From Microcaldota archaeon (GTDB lineage Archaea; Micrarchaeota; Micrarchaeia; Micrarchaeales; CABMGC01): 39,528 bases of DNA. The translations under genes were made by a program, and so were the position numbers. The notes under the pieces were generated by a model that was not told the DNA's origin, did not search any database, and saw only the letters and a program-made list of their open reading frames with translations. The stretch spans positions 1-39,528 of the forward strand of contig DAHUYR010000027.1 in assembly GCA_027315135.1 (NCBI GenBank), given 5' to 3'. Shown in pieces: positions 14,865-21,895 of the stretch (position 1 is the stretch's first letter; every line of letters starts with the position of its first letter).

Positions 14865-16091
14865 ATGAAAATCTATAAAAGAACCTTGAGCAACGGCATG
14901 CGCGTGCTTATTGCGCCAAAGGAGAGTCTGGAAGCAGTAAGCATAGTCATAGGATTCAACTTTGGTTCAATGGATGCAGGCAGGGATCATGAAGGTCTGG
15001 CCCATTATCTGGAACACATGCTCTTCAAGGGAACAGAGAGAAGGAACTGGTCCCAGATAAACGAGATAACACGAAAGTACAACATCTATTACAATGCAGA
15101 AACAGATTTTGAGACCACCATGTATGAAGCTCAGGTACACAGGCGCTACGTAAAAAATGCGATGGACCTTATCTCAGATATGGTTAAACGGCCAAAGTTC
15201 TCAAGGAAGGAATTCAAGCATGAGCTTGGCACAATTGTCCACGAGATAGCAATGAGGAGAGAAGACCCTAATTCTCTTGTATATGACAACATGCCCCGCG
15301 CTCTGTTCGAGGAAAGACCTTCGATAATTCCTGAAAGCATAAGTTCATTAGAGAACAACATAAGCCTGCAGAACATAAGAGATGCGTATGAAACCCACTA
15401 CAACCCAGGAAACGCTGTCATGGTTATAAGTGGAGGCATAACTGCAGAAACAGGAACAATGCTGGCAAAGGACTACCTTGGCGACTTCGAGCGCGAATTT
15501 AGGAGCCCTAAGAGAGATAGTCTGGTGCTAAACAAACGCACGAAGGGCATAATGATGAAAAGAAAGGACATCGAGAGAGGGGAGGTGGCAATCGGCTTCG
15601 GATGCCACGGTATAAACAAATCAAGGTTAGACGAATATGTGGCAATGCGTGCCGTAGCTAACGTACTAAACAACAGGCTGTATGACCAGATAAGGGAGAT
15701 TCATGGTCTATCCTACGACCCGAGCGTAGAATACAACGCATATGGTACATTCAGCTACCTCTCTGCTTCTGCAGGAGGTCCGCCTGCAAAGCTTGACAGG
15801 ATAAAGAGGATAATGATTGATGAATTTAGGAATCTGAAAGAGAGCAGGATAAGCAGGGAGGAACTTACTACAGTCAAAACAGGCCTTGCCATAAAGTACT
15901 ATATGGACTCTGATGATTCACTAGATACTGCTACGAAGATAACAGACATGGAACTGATGTACGGCGATGGCAGGCAGTACAGTAAGATACCGGCGATGAT
16001 AAGAGGGCTTAACGAAGGAAAGTTGGAGAGGTTCATAGGCAATTATATACACACAGAAAGATACGGCATGATAACATTACGAAAAGAATAG
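14865..16091 (+). CDS. M16-family zinc peptidase
   Basis: A 408-residue protein of the pitrilysin/processing-peptidase family. The inverted zinc motif HYLEH (His47, Glu50, His51) lies in HEGLAHYLEHMLFKGT, and Glu127 in VHEIAMRRE, 76 residues beyond His51, is the third ligand. The C-terminal half is the second, inactive-type M16 domain with the substrate-binding RxxY segment (NNRLYDQIREIHGLSYDPSV, about 266-285). The two-domain, single-chain form of about 400 residues is like bacterial M16B proteins, which work as dimers. No signal peptide, so cytosolic. Start ATG 14865. Its substrate is unknown. Confidence 0.93.
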   Translation: MKIYKRTLSNGMRVLIAPKESLEAVSIVIGFNFGSMDAGRDHEGLAHYLEHMLFKGTERRNWSQINEITRKYNIYYNAETDFETTMYEAQVHRRYVKNAMDLISDMVKRPKFSRKEFKHELGTIVHEIAMRREDPNSLVYDNMPRALFEERPSIIPESISSLENNISLQNIRDAYETHYNPGNAVMVISGGITAETGTMLAKDYLGDFEREFRSPKRDSLVLNKRTKGIMMKRKDIERGEVAIGFGCHGINKSRLDEYVAMRAVANVLNNRLYDQIREIHGLSYDPSVEYNAYGTFSYLSASAGGPPAKLDRIKRIMIDEFRNLKESRISREELTTVKTGLAIKYYMDSDDSLDTATKITDMELMYGDGRQYSKIPAMIRGLNEGKLERFIGNYIHTERYGMITLRKE

Positions 16092-16150
16092 CAGTTCAAT
16101 GACCATGCTTTAGCTGTGGGGATATCACATATATAAAATGAAAGACAGGT

Positions 16151-17287
16151 ATGTTAACAAAGCTTTATCCGGTGATGCTAATTAACACAGACATGATTAC
16201 CCAAACCCGACTCATCAATCAGCGCATATCTGCAGTAAAGAGGAGCATGAATCCGGAAGATACGGTTTTTACGATGGGCGCAATACAGGCGCAGGATTAT
16301 CAGGCAGCTCTCTGGGCAATAGGGCTTCGTTGCAAAGAAGGCACAACAAAATCAGATGTCGAATCTGCAATAGCAAGCAAGAAAATAATCAGAACATGGC
16401 TCATGAGGGGCACTATTCATTTTGCATCTTCATCAGATATACTGCAGATGTTGCAGCTCTTTGGCCCCAGGCTTATAAAAACAGGAAAATTACGCGACAG
16501 TCACCTTGGCCTTTCCCCTGAAATCATAAAAAAAGTAGAATCTCTTTTTTCAAAGGCGCTTGAAGGTGGCAATCAGCTTAAGCGCAGTGAAATGTATAAA
16601 ATAATGGAAAAAGGCGGAGTGCCGCATTCAAATAACATTGGCTATCATATGCTGTACCGCGCAGCATGGGACGGCATAATCTGTTTCGGTCTACATGAAG
16701 GAAAAGAGGCAACATTTTCGCTTCTTGAAGATTCGACTCCCAAACAATACAAATTTGACAGGGAAAAGGCACTCAAAGATCTTGCAATAAGATATTTTAA
16801 CAGCCACGGACCAGCAACGCTTGAGGATTATGTATGGTGGTCTGGACTGAAAGTATCTGATGCAAAGCTAGGGATGGAGATGGTCAAATCCAGATTAAGC
16901 GCAGAGGAAGCCGGAGGCAAAACCTATTACATGCCTAGAGAAACGGCAAAATCAAAAGAAACTGCGCAGTCTCTGTTCCTGCTGCCTGCTTTCGACGAAT
17001 ACATAATCAGTTATAAAGACAGGTCTCAATTGCTGGATAATGCAAACACGCAAAAATTGCTGCGAAGCGGAAAGGTAGCCTTCATTCACAGCAACGGTGT
17101 CTTCCTACCTACTATTGTAATAGAGGGCAAAGTCGTTGGGACATGGAGACGTGAGCTTCGCAAGGGAAAGCTCGAGATTATTCTTAATCAGTTCGCGAAA
17201 ATAAGCCAAGAACACAGGAAACTTATAAGCGATGAAGCTGAACGTTATGGCAGGTTCTTCGAAATAGACGCAAAATTAAAAACCTGA
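16151..17287 (+). CDS. AlkZ/AlkX-like winged-helix protein (possible DNA glycosylase)
   Basis: Member of the HTH_42 superfamily (COG3214), built of tandem winged helices and including bacterial interstrand-crosslink glycosylases AlkZ and AlkX. The family's catalytic QxQ/QxD motif is present as IQAQDYQAALWAIGLR (near residue 45), and the later LLPAFDEYIISYKDR and GTWRR segments are characteristic. This supports a role in alkylation or crosslink repair, though many members are uncharacterised. The first 14 residues (before MITQTRLINQRI, ATG at 16193) are not part of the domain; ATG 16175 follows GGTG and is also possible. A TATATAAAA box lies at about 16128-16137. Confidence 0.82.
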   Translation: MLTKLYPVMLINTDMITQTRLINQRISAVKRSMNPEDTVFTMGAIQAQDYQAALWAIGLRCKEGTTKSDVESAIASKKIIRTWLMRGTIHFASSSDILQMLQLFGPRLIKTGKLRDSHLGLSPEIIKKVESLFSKALEGGNQLKRSEMYKIMEKGGVPHSNNIGYHMLYRAAWDGIICFGLHEGKEATFSLLEDSTPKQYKFDREKALKDLAIRYFNSHGPATLEDYVWWSGLKVSDAKLGMEMVKSRLSAEEAGGKTYYMPRETAKSKETAQSLFLLPAFDEYIISYKDRSQLLDNANTQKLLRSGKVAFIHSNGVFLPTIVIEGKVVGTWRRELRKGKLEIILNQFAKISQEHRKLISDEAERYGRFFEIDAKLKT

Positions 17288-17301
17288 TTATCTGGGGTCA
17301 C

Positions 17302-17730
17302 CTAAGCTCTAGATATTTTACCGAGCGAACTTTTAGGAAGCATGTATGCAAGATGCTTTGCAGCGTCCTTCCTTGAAACCCATTTAAATTCACTGTGCTC
17401 AGAACTCAGCTTTAATCTAGAACCGGCAGGTATTTTGCATTGGTAGATCAGGAACATAAGATTTCCTCTGCCATTGTCTATCTTGAAATTTGCCACTGAC
17501 ACATCTAACAGTTTTCCTATACTAAGTCTTCCTATTCCTATCTCTTCACGAACCTCGCGCACAAGAGTGCCTCTTATATCAAGACTCTGCATTTTGCCCC
17601 CAGGAAGATCCCAGTAAGGCTTCCATTTGTCTGAAGGCTTCCGAGGCGCTCCCATCAGTATAAGCACTCTTCCCGCATGGTCAGTTATGAGCGCCTTTAC
17701 TCCTATATAAAATTGCTTATCTCCCTTCAT
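17302..17730 (-). CDS. Nudix hydrolase with irregular Nudix box
   Basis: 142 residues with the Nudix fold, hydrolysing nucleoside diphosphates linked to another group. The helix core REVREEIGI keeps the metal-binding glutamates, and WDLPGGK precedes it, but the loop between GG and REV is one residue shorter than the GX5EX7REUXEEXGU consensus and the first glutamate is missing (GGKMQSLDIRGTLVREV). The enzyme may still be active. A preceding segment (RKPSDKWKPYWDLPGG) resembles members acting on nucleotides or sugar nucleotides. Convergent with the AlkZ-like gene, 14 bases between stops. Substrate not predictable. Confidence 0.87.
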   Translation of the reverse strand: MKGDKQFYIGVKALITDHAGRVLILMGAPRKPSDKWKPYWDLPGGKMQSLDIRGTLVREVREEIGIGRLSIGKLLDVSVANFKIDNGRGNLMFLIYQCKIPAGSRLKLSSEHSEFKWVSRKDAAKHLAYMLPKSSLGKISRA

Positions 17731-17818
17731 AAACTTATAATCGCGCTACAAGGTTAATGAAAGTTCGGTTCGATTACTGTCTGACCATCTGCACACAAAC
17801 TAAATAAGAAACAGTGCT

Positions 17819-17958
17819 TGGGGTTGCCGGGATTTGAACCCGGACTTGCAGGTTACTTCATATTTATTCGGTACTTCCAGATCCTCATCATTGCCCAAAG
17901 GCTCATTGGATTATAAACATCTGGAGCCTGCCGCGCTGCCAAGTTACACAACAACCCC
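17819..17958 (-). tRNA. tRNA-Trp (CCA) with 67-nt intron
   Basis: Exons 17958-17921 and 17853-17819 give acceptor GGGGTTG/CAACCCC, discriminator A, anticodon stem GCAGG/CCTGC and loop CTCCAGA (anticodon CCA). The intron 17854-17920 is at 37/38. A bulge-helix-bulge is plausible: C32-C35 pairs with GAAG near the intron 3' end (C34 opposite A), the 3' bulge is TA^A, and TGTTTAT near the intron 5' end pairs with ATAAATA. The intron also has ATCTGG complementary to CCAGAT across the 5' splice site. In haloarchaea the tRNA-Trp intron doubles as a box C/D guide RNA. Confidence 0.94.
17854..17920 (-). other. Intron of tRNA-Trp(CCA), with shared motif and box C-like element
   Basis: Contains AATGAGCCTTTGGGCAATGA (17888-17907), matching the tRNA-Met intron motif at 18 of 20 positions, running into ATGATGAG (box C consensus RTGATGA). 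No perfect box D (CTGA) is present; CCGA is the nearest. A guide function is therefore not established. Confidence 0.7.
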
Positions 17959-18023
17959 TGACAAACACATACTATTCGTAAGGGGTATTATATAAATTTG
18001 TTGCAAAGTATCTCTGTGACAAA

Positions 18024-18866
18024 ATGTCTATTATAGACTCGTTAGGCATGCTTATCGCAAGGAAATGGATTGCAGGAGTGGACTTAGGACACGCTATGCG
18101 CGAGGCCAAAAAGTATAACTCCAAAAAGGAAAATGTAATCATGAATTACCTTGGGGAAGATCTAAAAAGCAAAAAACTTGTCGAGCAGAACAAAGGACAG
18201 ATACTTGCGCTGCTGGACAGGATGCACTCAGAAAAGATAAAGGGAAGCATAGCGGTAAAACCAACGCAGATAGGCATTGCAATAAGCAAGAGTTATTTTG
18301 CGGCTAACTACTCTGAAATACTAGAAAAAGCATCAGTATGCGAATTTACTGTATGGCTGGACATGGAGCAGTTCGAATACGTCAAAGGCACAATAGACAT
18401 GTATCTGAGATTCTGCAGAAAGTATGATACAGGCATATGCATTCAGGCGAAATTAAGGCAAAGCCTAAAGGATATACAACGGATAGTGAAGCAAAACGGA
18501 AGGATAAGGCTCGTAAAAGGAGCGTACAAGTATACAAATGCAATCTCATTCCAAGAAAAACAGGAAGTATATTCCAACTATATAAAATGCATGGATTACC
18601 TTTTTGCGCATTCCAAGAAATTCATGATAGCAACACACGACGAACGTATTATAAACATTGCAAGAAACAAGGAGAAGAAGACCGGTAAAAAGATCCAGTT
18701 CGGCATGCTGAAAGGAATAAGGCCGCAATTAGCCGCAAAACTTGCAGAATCAGAGGACATGAACATATACATGCCCTACGGCGAACAGTGGCTGGAGTAT
18801 TCCATGCGCAGGCTTTCCGAATGGGAACATGCAAAGATAATACTAAGGTCAATCATGCAAGGCTGA
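18024..18866 (+). CDS. Proline dehydrogenase, monofunctional
   Basis: FAD-dependent enzyme oxidising proline to 1-pyrroline-5-carboxylate and passing electrons to quinone. The 280-residue TIM barrel has the family segments IAVKPTQIGIA (about 75-85), TVWLDMEQFEYV (about 109-120), RLVKGAYKY (about 159-167), MIATHDE (about 195-201) and the C-terminal PYGEQWLEYSMRRLSE, where the paired arginines contact the substrate carboxylate. Length fits bacterial and archaeal stand-alone enzymes, without the P5C dehydrogenase half. A TATTATATAAATT box lies about 35 bases upstream. A HAD phosphatase gene starts 4 bases later, likely cotranscribed. No P5C dehydrogenase is in the window. Confidence 0.93.
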   Translation: MSIIDSLGMLIARKWIAGVDLGHAMREAKKYNSKKENVIMNYLGEDLKSKKLVEQNKGQILALLDRMHSEKIKGSIAVKPTQIGIAISKSYFAANYSEILEKASVCEFTVWLDMEQFEYVKGTIDMYLRFCRKYDTGICIQAKLRQSLKDIQRIVKQNGRIRLVKGAYKYTNAISFQEKQEVYSNYIKCMDYLFAHSKKFMIATHDERIINIARNKEKKTGKKIQFGMLKGIRPQLAAKLAESEDMNIYMPYGEQWLEYSMRRLSEWEHAKIILRSIMQG

Positions 18867-18870
18867 TTCC

Positions 18871-19467
18871 ATGGTAATAAAAGCAGTTGTATTCGATATG
18901 GGCGGAGTGCTTTTAGACGCCGTCAACTACAAATACTTCAGGAAGATGGAAGGGATAACTGATACGGATGAAAAAACCATACGCAAATTCATCAGGTCTC
19001 TGCTCATATACTACGAATCAGGCCGTATGACAAAACACGAATTCGACAGTAAGATAGCAAAGAGATTTGGGATAAAGGAATCCGAAGTAAAATGGCCTAT
19101 TTTCCTTTATGACAACGGCAGAGTGAAGAAGGACATGATTGCACTTGCCAAGGCACTGTCCAAGAAATATAAGGTCGCTTGCATAACAAACGTAGACAAA
19201 TCAAGATACTACTATTCAAAATCCCTTATAGACTTCAGCATATTCAGGTTTGTGCTTTCATCATGCTATTTCGGAGTATCGAAGCCAGACAGGCGCATAT
19301 ACCTGAATGCAATAAAGAGGCTCAGGGTAAAACCAGAGGAAACCCTTTTCATAGACGACATGGAAGAAAATGTAATAGGTGCAAGGAAGGTTGGCATGAA
19401 CGCAGTGCACTTCAAAGGCATCACGGAACTGAAGAAGAGCTTGAAAACATACGGCATTAAAGCGTGA
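18871..19467 (+). CDS. HAD-superfamily hydrolase (phosphatase)
   Basis: 198 residues of the haloacid dehalogenase superfamily, with a helical cap after motif I. Motif I is FDMGGVLLD (Asp9 nucleophile; the usual second Asp at +2 is Gly), motif II ACITNVD, motif III Lys in SKPDRRIY, motif IV FIDDMEENV with two aspartates. The missing second Asp of motif I (DxGGV) is normal for YihX-like members, so an intact phosphatase is likely, with a sugar-phosphate type substrate. It follows proline dehydrogenase by 4 bases. Its stop codon abuts the stop codon of convergent proS (19465-19467 against 19468-19470). Confidence 0.88.
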   Translation: MVIKAVVFDMGGVLLDAVNYKYFRKMEGITDTDEKTIRKFIRSLLIYYESGRMTKHEFDSKIAKRFGIKESEVKWPIFLYDNGRVKKDMIALAKALSKKYKVACITNVDKSRYYYSKSLIDFSIFRFVLSSCYFGVSKPDRRIYLNAIKRLRVKPEETLFIDDMEENVIGARKVGMNAVHFKGITELKKSLKTYGIKA

Positions 19468-20919
19468 TCAGTAAGATAGGGCAAAATAGGCGTAGCATTT
19501 CCCGTTTTCATTACAGTATACGCATTCCTTTGCCTTTTCCTGCTCGAAAGGCACTAGCCTTATCGTTGCCCCGGTCTCTTCCTTTATCTTATCTTCGCAT
19601 GAATCCTTGCCGCACCATCCTGCCTTGATGAAGCCCTTCTTGGCATTAAGTGTTTTCTTAAATTCTTCATACGTCGTAACCGTCCTTATGTTATCATCCA
19701 TGAATCTTTTTGCCTTATCAAACATACTTTTCTGCATGCCTGCAATCTCGTCCTTCACTATTCTGTCCAATTCTGATAGTTTAACCTGCTTCTTTTCAGA
19801 GGTATCTCTTCTAACGAGAACTACGGAATCGGCTGCAATATCCTTGGGCCCTATCTCAATCCTCAGCGGAACTCCTTTAGTCTCATGCTCATTAAATTTC
19901 CATCCTGGGGTTCTGTTCTCACGGTTGTCAATTTCCGCTCTGAACCCTGCTGCTTTGAGCCTTTTTACAATTCTATCAGATGCCTCCAGAACTTTGGAAC
20001 GGTCATTATCCTTGTATATCGGAACCACAATCAACTGCACCGGAGCAACCTTGGGAGGCAGGACAACTCCTTTGTCATCTCCATGCACCATTATCAATGC
20101 ACCAAGAAGCCTTGTCGACATTCCCCAGGAGGTCTGCCATGCAAACTGCTTCTGTCCCTGCCCGTCAAGATACTCTATTCCAAAAGCCTTTGCAAAGTGC
20201 TGTCCCAGATTATGCGAAGTGCCAGACTGTACTGCCTTGCCGTCAGGCATCATCGCCTCTATCGTAGTGGTGTAAAGCGCGCCTGCAAATTTCTCCCTCT
20301 CTGATTTCATACCTTCAAGCACTGGTATTGCGAGATACTGCTCAGCTATCTCCTTGTAGAAACCAAGTATCATCCTCACTTCTTTATCTGCATCTTCTTT
20401 AGTTGCATGTACAGTATGTCCTTCCTGCCACAAAAATTCACTTGTCCTTAGGAAGGGTTTAGTTGCCTTTATCTCAGCCCTCAGGACACTGCACCATTGG
20501 TTTAGCAGAAGCGGGAGATCCCTCCAGCTCCTTATCCACTTTGAATAGAACGAGTATATTATGGTCTCGGAAGTTGGCCTGATTGCAAGCTGCTCCCCAA
20601 GCTTACTGTTGCCGCTATGCGTTACCCAGAAGACCTCCGGAGTGAAGCCCTCAAAATGCTCTGCCTCTTTGGTCAGGAATGATTCTGGTATAAGCAGCGG
20701 GAAGTAGGCATTCTTATGCCCTGTTTCCTTTATCATCTTATTGAATGCTTCCTGTATCATCTCCCAGATTTCATAAGCGGTAGGGCGTATCGCCATGGTG
20801 CCCTGTACTGGTCCATAGTCAGCCAAGCCTGCCTTGAGCACTACCTGTATGTACCATTCCGAGAAGTTCTCTTCCTTGCCAACGCTTATGCCTTCTAAAC
20901 TCTTGGACTTTTCAACCAT
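19468..20919 (-). CDS. proS: Prolyl-tRNA synthetase, archaeal/eukaryotic type
   Basis: Class II synthetase of 483 residues charging tRNA-Pro. Motif 2 RAEIKATKPFLRTSEFLWQE and motif 3 (WGMSTRLLGALIMVHGDD) are present, the latter within residues about 265-282. The anticodon-binding domain follows (about 290-400), then a C-terminal zinc-binding domain (CGKDSC; CVYC; GKCYAYFALSY with terminal Tyr), typical of the archaeal and eukaryotic form and lacking the bacterial INS editing domain. An AT-rich stretch lies upstream. Its substrate, proline, is what the divergently oriented proline dehydrogenase degrades. Confidence 0.97.
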   Translation of the reverse strand: MVEKSKSLEGISVGKEENFSEWYIQVVLKAGLADYGPVQGTMAIRPTAYEIWEMIQEAFNKMIKETGHKNAYFPLLIPESFLTKEAEHFEGFTPEVFWVTHSGNSKLGEQLAIRPTSETIIYSFYSKWIRSWRDLPLLLNQWCSVLRAEIKATKPFLRTSEFLWQEGHTVHATKEDADKEVRMILGFYKEIAEQYLAIPVLEGMKSEREKFAGALYTTTIEAMMPDGKAVQSGTSHNLGQHFAKAFGIEYLDGQGQKQFAWQTSWGMSTRLLGALIMVHGDDKGVVLPPKVAPVQLIVVPIYKDNDRSKVLEASDRIVKRLKAAGFRAEIDNRENRTPGWKFNEHETKGVPLRIEIGPKDIAADSVVLVRRDTSEKKQVKLSELDRIVKDEIAGMQKSMFDKAKRFMDDNIRTVTTYEEFKKTLNAKKGFIKAGWCGKDSCEDKIKEETGATIRLVPFEQEKAKECVYCNENGKCYAYFALSY

Positions 20920-21055
20920 AAATTCACTATCGATTGCTGATCATAGTCAGTATCAGAGCAAAATTCCTTAAATCCTCTCTCCATACTCTACAAATGCATA
21001 TTGTTCAGAGACTCTCTTTCATCACCAGTCAGAAATACCTCGTCTCATCATTTGA

Positions 21056-21128
21056 TAGTCCCGGCCAGATTCGAACTGGCGTAAACGGGTCCAAAGCCCG
21101 CTATCCTTGGCCACTAGATGACGGGACT
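21056..21128 (-). tRNA. tRNA-Gln (TTG)
   Basis: Complete cloverleaf of 73 nt: acceptor AGTCCCG/CGGGACT (A1-T72), D stem ATCT/GGAT, anticodon stem GCGGG/CCCGT with loop CTTTGGA (anticodon TTG), T arm GCCAG-TTCGAAT-CTGGC, discriminator A. No intron. Confidence 0.95.
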
Positions 21129-21151
21129 GCGTAACAATATCTCTGCGCACA

Positions 21152-21895
21152 TTATAAAATATCTGCAAGCTCCCTAACGCTGCCGAATTTCACCGCTTCT
21201 GCATAATCTATTCCTGCAACCTGCATATCCATAATATTTATCATGCGCCTGAACACCGGCGTATCATCTATTTTGTTTATGTTTACCTCTATTCCTTCAG
21301 AGAAGTAATTCATTGCCGGGAGTATTATCAGGTTACGCTTGTCTCGCATCTTGCCATACAGGAAGCATTTTACCTTCTCCTTCAGCCCCAGATTGTTGTA
21401 TATGCCGACTGCGGGGTGCAGATGGCCCATGATCAGCAGCTTGCCCTTCTTTAAGTCAGGCAGCTCCTCCCCATGGAAGAAAAGGATATCATCAAGAAGG
21501 AATTCCTGCCTGTATATCTTTATCCCTAAGGGCTTTTCGAACCTGTCTATGAAGTTGTCATGATTGCCTTTTACAAGATGCACCTCTACAATGTCAAGCT
21601 CTTTAAGGAAGTGGACAAACTCGCGGAATTCATTGAATTCCTCCATATGCACCTTTGAGAATTCGTTCTTTATGTCACCGTCTATTATCAGCTTCGTAGC
21701 TCCAGTAATCTCAATACTTCTTTTCAGCATATCCTTTATCTTAATGAGGTTTGTCTTAGGGAGAAATATGCCTTTGTCTGCCATGACTCCTTCGTATCCA
21801 AGATGCAGGTCGGAACACACAAGAGCATTAAGCTTCTTTATGAACAGTACTGGCATGCCTCCGACTATCTCTACTCCTTTGTATAACTCCATCAC
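21152..21895 (-). CDS. Calcineurin-like metallophosphoesterase (archaeal Lhr-linked type)
   Basis: A 247-residue two-metal phosphoesterase. Ligands are all in place: Asp29 and His31 (CSDLHLG), Asp74 (IDGDIK), Asn111 and His112 (GNHDN), His141 (FHGEE), His158 and His160 (MGHLHP). Archaeal members of this kind are typically encoded next to Lhr-type helicases and are thought to act as nucleases or phosphatases in nucleic acid repair, although most are untested. The start overlaps the Lhr stop by 4 bases (21892-21895), so translation is coupled and the two proteins probably work together. Nuclease activity is inferred from family and neighbour. Confidence 0.9.
   Translation of the reverse strand: MMELYKGVEIVGGMPVLFIKKLNALVCSDLHLGYEGVMADKGIFLPKTNLIKIKDMLKRSIEITGATKLIIDGDIKNEFSKVHMEEFNEFREFVHFLKELDIVEVHLVKGNHDNFIDRFEKPLGIKIYRQEFLLDDILFFHGEELPDLKKGKLLIMGHLHPAVGIYNNLGLKEKVKCFLYGKMRDKRNLIILPAMNYFSEGIEVNINKIDDTPVFRRMINIMDMQVAGIDYAEAVKFGSVRELADIL

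Noticed and set aside
17854-17920. Full box C/D guide RNA inside the tRNA-Trp intron
   Set aside because: A box C match is present, but there is no CTGA box D and no N+5 pairing to C34 that I could find; only the shared motif is reported.
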